Program-made: the position numbers and the translations under genes
In this document: in pieces, positions 27,018 to 35,526 of the stretch
How the letters are laid out: each line of letters starts with the position of its first letter
Position numbering within the stretch: position 1 is the first letter of the stretch
Source of the DNA: Hafnia alvei
GTDB taxonomy: Bacteria; Pseudomonadota; Gammaproteobacteria; Enterobacterales; Enterobacteriaceae
Direction: 5' to 3'
NCBI RefSeq assembly: GCF_964063325.1
Contig: NZ_OZ061315.1
Location: forward strand, 3,658,001-3,722,000
Length of the DNA: 64,000 nt
The notes under the pieces: generated by a model
The model's input: only the letters and a program-made list of their open reading frames with translations
The model's database searches: none
Told to the model about the DNA's origin: nothing

Positions 27018-28271
27018 CTAGCGACGAATTAAATCGTCACCGTAACCAATCCATTTATAGGTGGTTAAGGCTTCCAGACCCATCGGGCCTCGGGCGTGTA
27101 GCTTCTGGGTGCTCACCGCAACTTCAGCGCCTAAGCCAAACTGGCCGCCGTCGGTGAAGCGCGTGCTGGCGTTAACGTAAACCGCTGAAGAATCCACTTC
27201 GCGCACAAAACGATCGGCATGGTGCATATTACGCGTCAAAATCGCATCAGAGTGCTGAGTGCCGTGCTCACGGATGTGCTCAATCGCACCGTCCAGCCCA
27301 TCAACCACCACTACATTTAGATCCAGCGACAGCCATTCGTCATCCAATTCAGCATCTTGTACCGGCGCTACAGACGCAGGACCTTGGCTTAGCAACGGCA
27401 GCGCATGCGGGCAGGCGTGTAATGAAACTCCGACGTCGTGCATCCGCTGGCTTAGCTGCGGTAAGAACTGCTCGGCGTCCTGTTTGTCCACCAGCAGCGT
27501 TTCTACCGTGTTACAGGTGCTTGGGCGCTGGGTTTTGGCGTTCACAATAATCTTCAACGCCTGTTCAGCGTCCATGCCCTGATCGACATAGATATGGCAA
27601 ACACCAATCCCACCTGTAATCACCGGGATCGTTGACTGCTCGCGACACAGTTTATGCAAACCAGCGCCGCCGCGTGGGATCAGCATATCAACGTAGCGAT
27701 CCAGTTTAAGCAGCTCGGTGACCAACGCACGGTCAGGGCTTTCAATCGCCTGCACCGCATCGGCTGGCAGCCCTGCTTTCTCCAACGCTCGCTGGATCAC
27801 TTTTACCGTTGCCTGATTGGTGCGATGCGTCTCTTTGCCGCCGCGCAGGATCACCGCGTTACCGGTTTTCAGGCACAGCGCCGCGGTATCCACGGTTACG
27901 TTCGGGCGCGCTTCATAAATCACCCCTACCACGCCTAACGGCACACGGCGGCGTTCGAGATTTAACCCGCTGTCTAAGACGCTGCCATCAATCACTTTGC
28001 CCACCGGATCGGTGAGGTTGCACACCTGACGCACGTCGTTAGCAATGCCTTCCAAACGGCTCTGCGTGAGCTGTAAACGATCGAGCATCGCTTCGGTTAA
28101 ACCGTTCTCACGCGCCTGCTGAACGTCCATCTGGTTCGCTTGCAGAATAGATTCGCTATCCTGTTCTAGATAATCGGCAATCAGCGCAAGCGCCTGATTT
28201 TTCTGCGCCGAGCTAAGGACGGCTAAGTGATAGGATGCCCGTTTGGCCGCCTTACCCATTTCTTCTAACAT
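27018..28271 (-). CDS. proA: Gamma-glutamyl phosphate reductase
   Basis: Second step of proline synthesis: NADPH-dependent reduction of gamma-glutamyl phosphate to glutamate semialdehyde. 417 residues as in E. coli. The catalytic Cys is in RPSTCNTVETLLV, and the NADP site region is GVIYEARPNVT and LKTGNAVILRGGKE. It follows proB by 9 bases in the proBA operon. Confidence 0.98.
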   Translation of the reverse strand: MLEEMGKAAKRASYHLAVLSSAQKNQALALIADYLEQDSESILQANQMDVQQARENGLTEAMLDRLQLTQSRLEGIANDVRQVCNLTDPVGKVIDGSVLDSGLNLERRRVPLGVVGVIYEARPNVTVDTAALCLKTGNAVILRGGKETHRTNQATVKVIQRALEKAGLPADAVQAIESPDRALVTELLKLDRYVDMLIPRGGAGLHKLCREQSTIPVITGGIGVCHIYVDQGMDAEQALKIIVNAKTQRPSTCNTVETLLVDKQDAEQFLPQLSQRMHDVGVSLHACPHALPLLSQGPASVAPVQDAELDDEWLSLDLNVVVVDGLDGAIEHIREHGTQHSDAILTRNMHHADRFVREVDSSAVYVNASTRFTDGGQFGLGAEVAVSTQKLHARGPMGLEALTTYKWIGYGDDLIRR

Positions 28272-28280
28272 ATTAACCCC

Positions 28281-29384
28281 TTAGCTTACGATCATATCGT
28301 CACGGTGGACGGCAACCGGGCCGTATTCATAGCCCAAAACAGCGCTGATTTGCTGTGAATGGTGGCCGGCGATCATGCGCAGCGCGTCGCTGTTGTAGCG
28401 GCTCACGCCGTGGGCCAAATCGCGCCCTTCCAGATTGCGAATGCGGATAACTTCACCGCGTGAGAAATCACCGCTCACATCACGAATGCCTTTCGGCAAC
28501 AATGAGCTGCCACGTTCAAGAATCGCAGCCACGGCGCCATCGTCCACGGTAATTTCACCCGCCGGTGGCGCACCAAAAATCCAGCGTTTGCGGTTTTCCA
28601 ACGGCGTTTCCAGCGCATGGAAGCGGGTTCCAACGGATACACCTTCAATAACGTCACCCACAACGCCCGGCTTGCTACCCGCGGCGATAATCACGTCGAT
28701 ACCGGCACGGCAGGCAACGTCGGCGGCCTGTAGCTTGGTGGTCATACCGCCTGTACCTAAACCCGATACGCTATCGCCCGCAATACCGCGCAGCGCATCA
28801 TCGATGCTATTTACTTCGCGAATAAGTTCGGCGGTTGGGTTATGACGAGGATCGGCGGTAAATAGTCCAGCCTGATCGGTCAACAGCAGCAGCTTGTCGG
28901 CCCCTGCCAAAATGGCGGCCAGCGCAGAAAGATTATCGTTGTCGCCAACTTTAATTTCCGCCGTCGCCACCGCATCGTTTTCATTAATCACGGGAACAAT
29001 GCGGTTATCCATCAGCGCATGCAGGGTGTCGCGCGCATTTAAGAAACGCTCGCGATCTTCTAAATCAGCACGCGTTAGCAGCATCTGTCCAATATGGATA
29101 CCGTAAATAGAGAACAGCTGTTCCCACAGCTGAATCAAACGGCTCTGCCCAACGGCGGCTAATAACTGCTTAGAAGCTATGGTTGCGGGGAGCTCGGGGT
29201 AGCCCAAATGCTCACGTCCAGCGGCAATCGCACCGGAGGTTACAATCACAATACGATGCCCCGCGGCGTGCTGTTGCGCACACTGACGAACGAGTTCCAC
29301 GATATGGGCACGGTTTAGACGGCGCGAACCGCCGGTCAATACGCTGGTACCTAGCTTTACAACTAGGGTTTGGCTGCCACTCAT
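28281..29384 (-). CDS. proB: Glutamate 5-kinase
   Basis: First, feedback-inhibited step of proline synthesis. The ATG at 29384 gives 367 residues, identical in length to E. coli ProB; a longer frame would add a hydrophobic stretch not seen in the family. The amino-acid kinase domain (about 1-255) shows VVKLGTSVLTGG, VTSGAIAAG, NENDAVA and GTGGMTTKLQAA. A C-terminal PUA domain (about 275-360) includes GEITVDDGAVAAIL. It leads the proBA operon. An upstream hairpin separates it from crl. Confidence 0.97.
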   Translation of the reverse strand: MSGSQTLVVKLGTSVLTGGSRRLNRAHIVELVRQCAQQHAAGHRIVIVTSGAIAAGREHLGYPELPATIASKQLLAAVGQSRLIQLWEQLFSIYGIHIGQMLLTRADLEDRERFLNARDTLHALMDNRIVPVINENDAVATAEIKVGDNDNLSALAAILAGADKLLLLTDQAGLFTADPRHNPTAELIREVNSIDDALRGIAGDSVSGLGTGGMTTKLQAADVACRAGIDVIIAAGSKPGVVGDVIEGVSVGTRFHALETPLENRKRWIFGAPPAGEITVDDGAVAAILERGSSLLPKGIRDVSGDFSRGEVIRIRNLEGRDLAHGVSRYNSDALRMIAGHHSQQISAVLGYEYGPVAVHRDDMIVS

Positions 29385-29448
29385 AATCTTTTTGCCGTTT
29401 ATTGGTGTTGGAGAAATGGGGAGAAAGAGAAAAAGTATCAGGAGAGGC

Positions 29449-29472
29449 GCGTTATGCCAACAGGCATAACGC
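29449..29472. terminator. Hairpin between crl and proB
   Basis: A perfect 10-bp stem GCGTTATGCC / GGCATAACGC with loop AACA. No T run follows on the minus strand, so it may attenuate rather than fully terminate crl transcripts. Confidence 0.55.
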
Positions 29473-29498
29473 AAAAGCACACTTATTACTGCGCCCGA

Positions 29499-29900
29499 TC
29501 AGGCTCGAAGGCGAACTAACTCTTCAGAAAAGTCGTCGGCTGGCTGAATTTTAATCTCGAGCGTAGTTAAAAGCTCTTTGAGGCGGTTATGAAAATTGAG
29601 TGAGGTTTGTTCTAATTTGTCAGTCACTTCAGGATCTTTAATCACCTGCTCCTGCCAAACGCCGTTCTTATCAAACAATCCAAACGAATAACGATAGGTA
29701 AAATGCGTTTCCTCGGCGGCAAGATCGAGCCACCATCCCCAAAACTCACGTTTTTCTGGATTAGGTTTAACGTTGACACACACGGCTAAACAGTCAAAAA
29801 AGAAATGATCATCCTGACACTGGCCCGAACGAATATAGGGGCCAAGCGCGGTGAATTTTTTGATTAAGCGGCTTTTAGAGTAACCACCTGGTAATGTCAT
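29499..29900 (-). CDS. crl: Sigma factor-binding protein Crl
   Basis: A 133-residue activator that binds RpoS and helps it capture core RNA polymerase in early stationary phase. Family marks include LIKKFTALGPYIRSGQC, FFFDCLAVCVNVKP, FWGWWLDL and FTYRYSFGLF. The start has an AGGAGG ribosome site. It lies between frsA and proB, the order found in E. coli apart from phoE. Confidence 0.95.
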   Translation of the reverse strand: MTLPGGYSKSRLIKKFTALGPYIRSGQCQDDHFFFDCLAVCVNVKPNPEKREFWGWWLDLAAEETHFTYRYSFGLFDKNGVWQEQVIKDPEVTDKLEQTSLNFHNRLKELLTTLEIKIQPADDFSEELVRLRA

Positions 29901-29960
29901 GCTACATCCTCCTGTTGTGGTTACTCTTTTTTAACAAATTTACAAACTTTAGCAATCAAA

Positions 29961-31208
29961 TTAACGCGAATGTTCGCCAATCCAGTCACAAACCTGATGT
30001 AAAGCCTGATTGAACCCTTCAAACAACGGGGACGATGGCACCATCAATAATTTGCCATCTAGCGAAGAGTCCGCAATCAGTTTGGCTTCAGATTTAGGGC
30101 AAAACGGATCGCGTTCCCAATATCCGGCCAGCATCGGCGTGTGGCATCGACGGCCAAGCAGCCCTTGAGTCTTCAATGAATAACAGCTTAGCTCGGTGCG
30201 TAACGCTACATCGGATACGCTGTTCATCCCCAAGCGACTCGCCAGCATATCGATATACATTTCAGGAACGCGTTCTTGAATACATTTGTCGCATAGTAGG
30301 CTGTGTACCACGGGGCCTAATGTGGCAACCGCTCGCAAACGACGAGGCTCTAAATACGCTAAACGAACCGCCACGTTTGCGCCAAAGCGGAAACCAAATA
30401 CCGAGACTCGGGTGTGATCGACCCACGGCACATTCGGTAACGCCTGCAGCACTTGTTGATGCAACCGACTCGAGTCCTGCGTCAGACAGAAATGCGAAGA
30501 CAGCCCTACGGATGGCATATCAATCGTGAGCATCGCCATGCCAGCGGGCGCTAGATGGTCGCGGAACAAGCGATAACTGTCGCTCTGCATCATATCTAAG
30601 CCGCCGCAAATCAGCACCGTTGGGAATGGTCCTTTGCTGTTATCCGGCATATGCAGAAAACCGGTGATCTTTTTCCCACCGTCAATCGCAAACTCGACCT
30701 CTTTCAGTTCGTATGACAGCAGCTTAGCCGACTCCGCGTAGGCGCGATTGGCCAGCGCTTCGGCCTGCTCAGCTAAATCATCGCCTTTGAGATGAGGATA
30801 AGCCGCGATGCTGTAAAGATTCGCCGCTTGTAGCCAGTATTCACCGGCCAACGTGGGATCTTTTTCTTCCTGAGCACGTTGCTGCCAAGACATCGCTTGG
30901 TGCGACCACTCGTATATCCAGTTGCCGCTCCGATACCCCACAACGGTGTCTAGCAAGCGCTCATCGCTACGCTCGGCCGTTGAAGCGGCAATATGCGATA
31001 GCACATGCTCAATTTCGATAGGTGAGACGCCGCGCCAAACCCACATCAGGCGATTGATGATGCGATACCAATTAGCCTGCGAGGTTCCATCCAGCGCAGA
31101 GGCAATCGAAGCCTGCGGAACGTGCCCATGACGCTTAACTAGCGTGGACGTTTCACGATGCTTGAATCGAGGTTTGAATAAGGTTTCAGAAAGGTTTGAT
31201 TGGGACAT
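29961..31208 (-). CDS. frsA: Esterase FrsA
   Basis: A 415-residue alpha/beta-hydrolase, known to bind unphosphorylated EIIA-Glc and act as an esterase. Family features include an N-terminal DUF1100-type region, the oxyanion stretch PTVLICGGLDMMQSD, and FGFRFGANVAVRLAYLEPRR where the nucleophile elbow would be. This elbow lacks a clear GxSxG, as is usual for FrsA. It lies upstream of crl on the same strand with a 60-base gap. Confidence 0.94.
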   Translation of the reverse strand: MSQSNLSETLFKPRFKHRETSTLVKRHGHVPQASIASALDGTSQANWYRIINRLMWVWRGVSPIEIEHVLSHIAASTAERSDERLLDTVVGYRSGNWIYEWSHQAMSWQQRAQEEKDPTLAGEYWLQAANLYSIAAYPHLKGDDLAEQAEALANRAYAESAKLLSYELKEVEFAIDGGKKITGFLHMPDNSKGPFPTVLICGGLDMMQSDSYRLFRDHLAPAGMAMLTIDMPSVGLSSHFCLTQDSSRLHQQVLQALPNVPWVDHTRVSVFGFRFGANVAVRLAYLEPRRLRAVATLGPVVHSLLCDKCIQERVPEMYIDMLASRLGMNSVSDVALRTELSCYSLKTQGLLGRRCHTPMLAGYWERDPFCPKSEAKLIADSSLDGKLLMVPSSPLFEGFNQALHQVCDWIGEHSR

Positions 31209-31321
31209 GATGAACGGCAGCCTCCGAGTACTGTCTTTTCAGCCGCAGACAAAAAGCGGCAGAGCTAAATCTCGCCCAGCGAGCGCTCAGACTAGTGTAA
31301 CGAACTCGGACGCTAAAAAAC

Positions 31322-31352
31322 AAACGTCCGGACAAAGCCGGACGTTTCTTTA
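31322..31352 (-). terminator. Terminator of gpt
   Basis: A stem AACGTCCGG / CCGGACGTT with loop ACAAAG, followed on the minus strand by a T-rich run. It lies in the 182-base gap after gpt. Confidence 0.8.
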
Positions 31353-31390
31353 CATCTTATTGCGTTTTTATTGCATTGCCAGAGGGCAAA

Positions 31391-31849
31391 TTAACGGCCG
31401 CTGATTGACTCGACGAAGCAAACACCCATATCCCATGGCTGTTCGATCCACGTATTCTGTGGAATATCGATAACGTAATCATCAACCAGAGGGCGACCTG
31501 CTGGCTTAGCGAAAATAGTGACGAAATGCGCTTTAGGATACATTTCGCGGATCGCCTGAGCGGTGCCGCCGGTATCCACTAAATCGTCGATCACGATGAA
31601 ACCTTCGCCATCACCTTCAGCACGCTTAACAACTTTGAGCTCACGCTGGTTATCATGGTCGTAGCTGGAGATACAAACGGTATCAACGTGACGGATACCC
31701 AGTTCACGTGCCAGTAATGCGGCAGGAACCAAACCACCGCGGCTTACCGCAATAATTCCAGTCCACTGTTCAGAAGGCATCAGGCGTGCAGCCAGCTTAC
31801 GTGCGTGCATTTGTAGCACGTCCCAAGTTACAACGTATTTTTCGCTCAT
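31391..31849 (-). CDS. gpt: Xanthine-guanine phosphoribosyltransferase
   Basis: Purine salvage enzyme converting guanine, xanthine and hypoxanthine to nucleotides with PRPP, peripheral to the membrane. The ATG at 31849 gives 152 residues exactly as in E. coli; an upstream in-frame ATG would add nine residues. The PRPP loop is FIVIDDLVDTGGTA. Other conserved parts are AVSRGGLVPAALLARELGIRHVDT (in part) and WIEQPWDMG. It is divergent from pepD. Confidence 0.97.
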   Translation of the reverse strand: MSEKYVVTWDVLQMHARKLAARLMPSEQWTGIIAVSRGGLVPAALLARELGIRHVDTVCISSYDHDNQRELKVVKRAEGDGEGFIVIDDLVDTGGTAQAIREMYPKAHFVTIFAKPAGRPLVDDYVIDIPQNTWIEQPWDMGVCFVESISGR

Positions 31850-32104
31850 TAATAGTGTCCCAGCCATAATATTCATGGCTTAAAGATTGGTCGGGGGGAA
31901 AAAAGGTTGCGCGAGATTATAGAGAGCCAGAGCAATAAAAACCAGTCTCTTTCGCAGAAAGCCGGCACCCCGATTGCGGATTTAGTGCCTTAGTCTGTCC
32001 ACATAAGCAAATATAGTGGTATTCTCTGAAAAAATGGCTTTATCTCTTAACCCCCTATTGTGCCACTGTTATCGGCAGCACAACTGATTATCAGGAGACT
32101 TAAC

Positions 32105-33565
32105 GTGTCTGAACTGTCTCAGCTATCTCCACAGCCACTGTGGCAAATTTTTGCGGATATCTGCTCTATTCCTCACCCTTCGTATCATGAAGAAGCGTTA
32201 GCCGCGCACATCGTTGCATGGGCTAAAGAAAAAGGCATCCACGTTGAACGTGACGAAGTAGGTAACGTCCTGCTGCGTAAGCCTGCCTCTCGCGGCATGG
32301 AAAACCGTAAGCCGGTTGTGCTGCAAGCGCATCTGGACATGGTTCCACAAAAAAATAACGATACCGTGCACGACTTCGCCAAAGATCCGATCCAGCCATA
32401 CATTGACGGCGACTGGGTAAAAGCGCGCGGCACCACGCTGGGCGCAGATAACGGCATCGGTATGGCTTCTGCATTGGCTGTTTTAGCCGATGACAGCGTT
32501 TCTCATGGCCCAATCGAAGTACTGCTGACCATGACCGAAGAAGCTGGTATGGAAGGCGCATTCGGCCTGAAAGCGGGCTGGTTGCAGGCTGATATTTTGA
32601 TCAACACCGACTCTGAAGAAGAAGGTGAGATCTACATGGGCTGCGCAGGCGGTATTGATTTCATCACTACGCTGCCATTACAGCGCGAAGCCGTTCCTGC
32701 CGGACACGACGTGGTTAAGCTGACCCTGAAAGGCCTGAAAGGCGGCCACTCCGGTGGTGATATTCATTTGGGCTTAGGCAACGCCAATAAACTGCTGGCG
32801 CGCTTCCTGTCTGGTCACGCTGCCGAATTGGGCCTGCGCGTATTAGATCTGAACGGCGGTACGCTGCGCAACGCGATCCCACGCGAAGCCATCGCGGTTC
32901 TGGCTGTTCCTACGGCGAATCTGGCTAAGCTGAAAACGCTGGCCGAAGCTTTCCAAAGTATTCTGAAAGTTGAGCTGGCTGCGGTAGAGAAAAACCTGAG
33001 CGTTCAGGTGGAAACCGCACACAGCGATTCTCAGGCTCTGACCGCCGACAGCCAACAGCGCTTTATTGCCCTGCTGAACGCCACGCCAAACGGCGTGATC
33101 CGCATGAGCGACGAAGTGAAAGGCGTAGTAGAAACGTCTCTGAACGTAGGTGTTGTCACCACCGACGCGAAAGAAGCGCAAATTATCTGCCTGATCCGCT
33201 CGCTTATCGACAGCGGTAAAGATGCCGTGGTTAGCCAACTGAACTCTATTGGTGAACTGGCTGGTGCGCAGGTGGAAGCCAAAGGCAGCTACCCAGGCTG
33301 GAAACCGGATGCAAATTCTCCGGTGATGCATTTGGTGCGTGAAACTTACCAGAAGCTGTTTGATACCACGCCAAACATCATGGTTATCCATGCGGGTCTG
33401 GAATGTGGTCTGTTCAAAAAACCTTACCCAGAAATGGATATGGTGTCTATCGGTCCAACCATCACTGGCCCACATTCACCGGATGAGCAAGTTCACATTG
33501 CCAGCGTAGGCCAATACTGGCAGCTGCTGACCGCTCTGCTGAAAGCGATCCCAGAGAAAGCCTAA
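32105..33565 (+). CDS. pepD: Cytosol non-specific dipeptidase (aminoacyl-histidine dipeptidase)
   Basis: Zinc metallopeptidase of family M20C that cleaves many dipeptides. I use the GTG at 32105 with AGGAG 7 bases before it; this gives the family N terminus SELSQLSPQPLWQIF and 486 residues, as in E. coli, where pepD also begins with GTG. Metal ligands are in LQAHLDMVPQ, GADNGIGMA, MTEEAGMEGAFG, INTDSEEEGE and a late His (GPTITGPHSPDE). It is divergent from gpt and followed by a strong terminator. Confidence 0.97.
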   Translation: MSELSQLSPQPLWQIFADICSIPHPSYHEEALAAHIVAWAKEKGIHVERDEVGNVLLRKPASRGMENRKPVVLQAHLDMVPQKNNDTVHDFAKDPIQPYIDGDWVKARGTTLGADNGIGMASALAVLADDSVSHGPIEVLLTMTEEAGMEGAFGLKAGWLQADILINTDSEEEGEIYMGCAGGIDFITTLPLQREAVPAGHDVVKLTLKGLKGGHSGGDIHLGLGNANKLLARFLSGHAAELGLRVLDLNGGTLRNAIPREAIAVLAVPTANLAKLKTLAEAFQSILKVELAAVEKNLSVQVETAHSDSQALTADSQQRFIALLNATPNGVIRMSDEVKGVVETSLNVGVVTTDAKEAQIICLIRSLIDSGKDAVVSQLNSIGELAGAQVEAKGSYPGWKPDANSPVMHLVRETYQKLFDTTPNIMVIHAGLECGLFKKPYPEMDMVSIGPTITGPHSPDEQVHIASVGQYWQLLTALLKAIPEKA

Positions 33566-33590
33566 GCGCTAAGTCTTTGCGTGTTACAGA

Positions 33591-33617
33591 AGCCAACCCG
33601 AGGGTTGGCTTTTTTTA
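33591..33617 (+). terminator. Terminator of pepD
   Basis: A stem AGCCAACCC / GGGTTGGCT followed by seven T. Confidence 0.92.
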
Positions 33618-33636
33618 TCCCTTCACGCCCTTAAAC

Positions 33637-34698
33637 CTAACCATCAATATCCAGCGAAAGCTGCTTTTCTAGCTGTGGATCGAGCAGCGTGACGTGCAGC
33701 CCCACCAGCCGCACACCTCTGCCATTTCGGCGTTCATCCCAAGCCTGCTGCGCTATCTGGAATAAATCGCGCTTATCCAGAATCGACCACACATGCTCCT
33801 GCGTTGTCTGCTGAAAATCATGAAATTTAAGTTTTACGCCCTGCCGTGCAATATGCAGATCTGGCTGCACTTTCGCCAAGCGCCGCTCCAGTTCTTCATA
33901 CAGTTTTTCCAGTAAAACCTCGCACTCTCCCCAGCTATGAATATCTTCTGACAGCGTTCTTTCCACGCCAACGGACTTACGCAGCCGATCGGGCATCACT
34001 TCTCGCTCATCCTGACCGTGGCAGCGTTCCCAGAGCACGCGCCCAAACTTGCCAAAACGGCGTAGTAGCTCGGCCAAATTATAGCGGCGCACGTCGGCGC
34101 AGGTATTCAGCCCCAGTTCACTCAGTTTGGCGGCGGTCACTTTGCCAACGCCGGGGATCTTTTTCAGCGGCAACGTGAGAATAAAATCATCAACCTGCGC
34201 GGGCGTAATCACATACTGACCATTAGGTTTATTCAGATCGGAAGCAATTTTTGCCAGAAATTTGATCGGAGCAATGCCTGCCGACGCCGTCAAATTGAGC
34301 TCTTCGGCGATTTGTTTACGGATCTGCTCTGCAATCAACGTGGCTGAGCCGTAGCACTGGGTGCAGTCGGTAACATCAAGGTAGGCTTCATCGAGCGACA
34401 GCGGCTCTATTAAAGACGTATAACGCTGGAAAATCTCACGTATGTGGCGCGAGACATCTTTGTAGACTTCCATTCTTCCCGGACGCAACGTGAGATGCGG
34501 GCACAGCTTAAGCGCTTGTCCTGTCGGCATAGCACTACGCACCCCGAATTTACGCGCGGCGTAGTTTGCTGTGCTGATCACCCCGCGGCGATCGCGACTC
34601 CCGCCAATCGCCAGCGGTACATCGCGTAACTCAGGGAAATCACGCATTTCGACTGCGGCATAAAAGCAGTCCATATCGACATGTATGATTTTGCGCAT
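33637..34698 (-). CDS. dinB: DNA polymerase IV
   Basis: Y-family error-prone polymerase for lesion bypass, part of the SOS response. The 353 residues contain the palm motif I (HVDMDCFYAAVE), motif III (LSLDEAYLDVT), the helix-hairpin-helix (LKKIPGVGKVTAAKL) and the little-finger domain at the C terminus. The end LEKQLSLDIDG is a beta-clamp-binding motif (QLSL). A perfect LexA operator precedes it. It is convergent with pepD. Confidence 0.97.
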   Translation of the reverse strand: MRKIIHVDMDCFYAAVEMRDFPELRDVPLAIGGSRDRRGVISTANYAARKFGVRSAMPTGQALKLCPHLTLRPGRMEVYKDVSRHIREIFQRYTSLIEPLSLDEAYLDVTDCTQCYGSATLIAEQIRKQIAEELNLTASAGIAPIKFLAKIASDLNKPNGQYVITPAQVDDFILTLPLKKIPGVGKVTAAKLSELGLNTCADVRRYNLAELLRRFGKFGRVLWERCHGQDEREVMPDRLRKSVGVERTLSEDIHSWGECEVLLEKLYEELERRLAKVQPDLHIARQGVKLKFHDFQQTTQEHVWSILDKRDLFQIAQQAWDERRNGRGVRLVGLHVTLLDPQLEKQLSLDIDG

Positions 34699-34719
34699 AG
34701 AGAGAATGATGGAGTTAAT

Positions 34720-34739
34720 GACTGTATAAGTATACAGTT
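34720..34739 (-). promoter_or_regulatory. LexA operator (SOS box) of dinB
   Basis: Core CTGTATAAGTATACAG (34722-34737), a full CTG-N10-CAG palindrome very close to the E. coli consensus. It lies 21 bases before the dinB ATG. Confidence 0.92.
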
Positions 34740-35297
34740 TAATTATCGAAAAAGGGAAGTGGAGGAGTTCGTCCGCCTTTCATTTATGGGGCTACTGTGT
34801 AAGATTCCGCCCGCCTGTTCATATCGAACTTCATTGATACACTGGTGAAGGCGTACGTGCAGAGACCACCAGCGCGTGGTCTCTGCACGCGCGCGCTTTT
34901 ATCCGAGACGCCATTTCCGCTACGGTTTGGTATCGCCCATCCAGGGCGCCCCAAACTCCACCGGTACATCCTTATACCGGCGGCTCTCCCAACCAAGACA
35001 AAAGCACGAGATATTGAGGGTTGCTTTTTTCGGCACATTACCGAACAGCCGAGTAAATCATGGAGGTTAGGATTCGCCGATTGATATCGGCGAAAGAACG
35101 ACGGAGGCATGGATGCCGATTGTCGTTCGTTCCGTTAAGACCGGAATATGAAACGAGGGAACCCACGAAGTGGGCTGAAAGGTGGTGCCAAGCCGCCTTG
35201 CTCGGACGCCTGCACAGTGTATATGTATGCTTCGATGTGCTAGGCGTACGAAACTATGACACTCGCGAGCTATCCCTATTCAACTGGCACTGCCCCT
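34740..35297. other. Structured non-coding region between nqrM and dinB
   Basis: No convincing gene; short frames cross it but share peptides only because of the repeat. It contains the structured repeat copy 1 (34856-35001) and then a series of hairpins. These are CGCCGAT/ATCGGCG with loop TGAT (35075-35092), GAACGAC/GTCGTTC (35096-35128) enclosing GGCA/TGCC, and CCCAC/GTGGG with loop GAA (35162-35174). The density of perfect stems is unusual for a spacer. Confidence 0.6.
34856..35001. repeat. Structured repeat, copy 1
   Basis: Hairpin A is a perfect 14-bp stem, CGTGCAGAGACCAC / GTGGTCTCTGCACG (34856-34869 / 34876-34889), loop CAGCGC. The 69-base core (34891-34959) includes CGCCC-ATCCA-GGGCG and differs from copy 2 at only about three bases. 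Hairpin B is CCGGTA / TACCGG (34961-34966 / 34975-34980) with TCCT in its loop. The tail GGCTCTCCCAACCAAGAC matches GGCTCGTCCTACCAAAAC in copy 2. It lies upstream of dinB. Confidence 0.85.
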
Positions 35298-35525
35298 TCA
35301 TATAATCCTATGCTTCTCCAGCATCTCACGTCGGGCTTCTTCGCGCGCCATGCGCTTTTTACGCGCATCGCAGGGCTCAGGGCAGTCGCAGACTTTTTCA
35401 AGGCCGAGGTTGGCGATGCCGCCGCAGCTGCCGTGGATGCTTTTACGCTTAATGATATAGCCGATAGACATTCCGGCAATCACCGCTAAAAACACCACAA
35501 AGGTCGCAATAAACACCGTCGCCAT
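35298..35525 (-). CDS. nqrM: Na+-NQR maturation protein NqrM
   Basis: A 75-residue protein from the ATG at 35525. It has one N-terminal membrane helix (about 3-24) and four clustered cysteines (SCGGIANLGLEKVCDCPEPC), matching NqrM/DUF539. NqrM is needed to place the iron centre between NqrD and NqrE. Its ATG lies one base beyond the apbE stop, so it is the last gene of the nqr-apbE operon. Confidence 0.94.
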   Translation of the reverse strand: MATVFIATFVVFLAVIAGMSIGYIIKRKSIHGSCGGIANLGLEKVCDCPEPCDARKKRMAREEARREMLEKHRII

Positions 35526-35526
35526 A

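Noticed and set aside
32185..33475. Long antisense open frames across pepD, and similar ones across curA, proA, proB and purL
   Set aside because: They are by-products of codon bias in well-supported genes on the other strand, without ribosome sites or family-like sequence.
34784..35110. A 108-codon open frame over repeat copy 1, with a similar peptide encoded near 44642-44833
   Set aside because: The peptides match only where the DNA repeat matches, several frames are equally open, and there is no ribosome site; conservation is better explained by structure.
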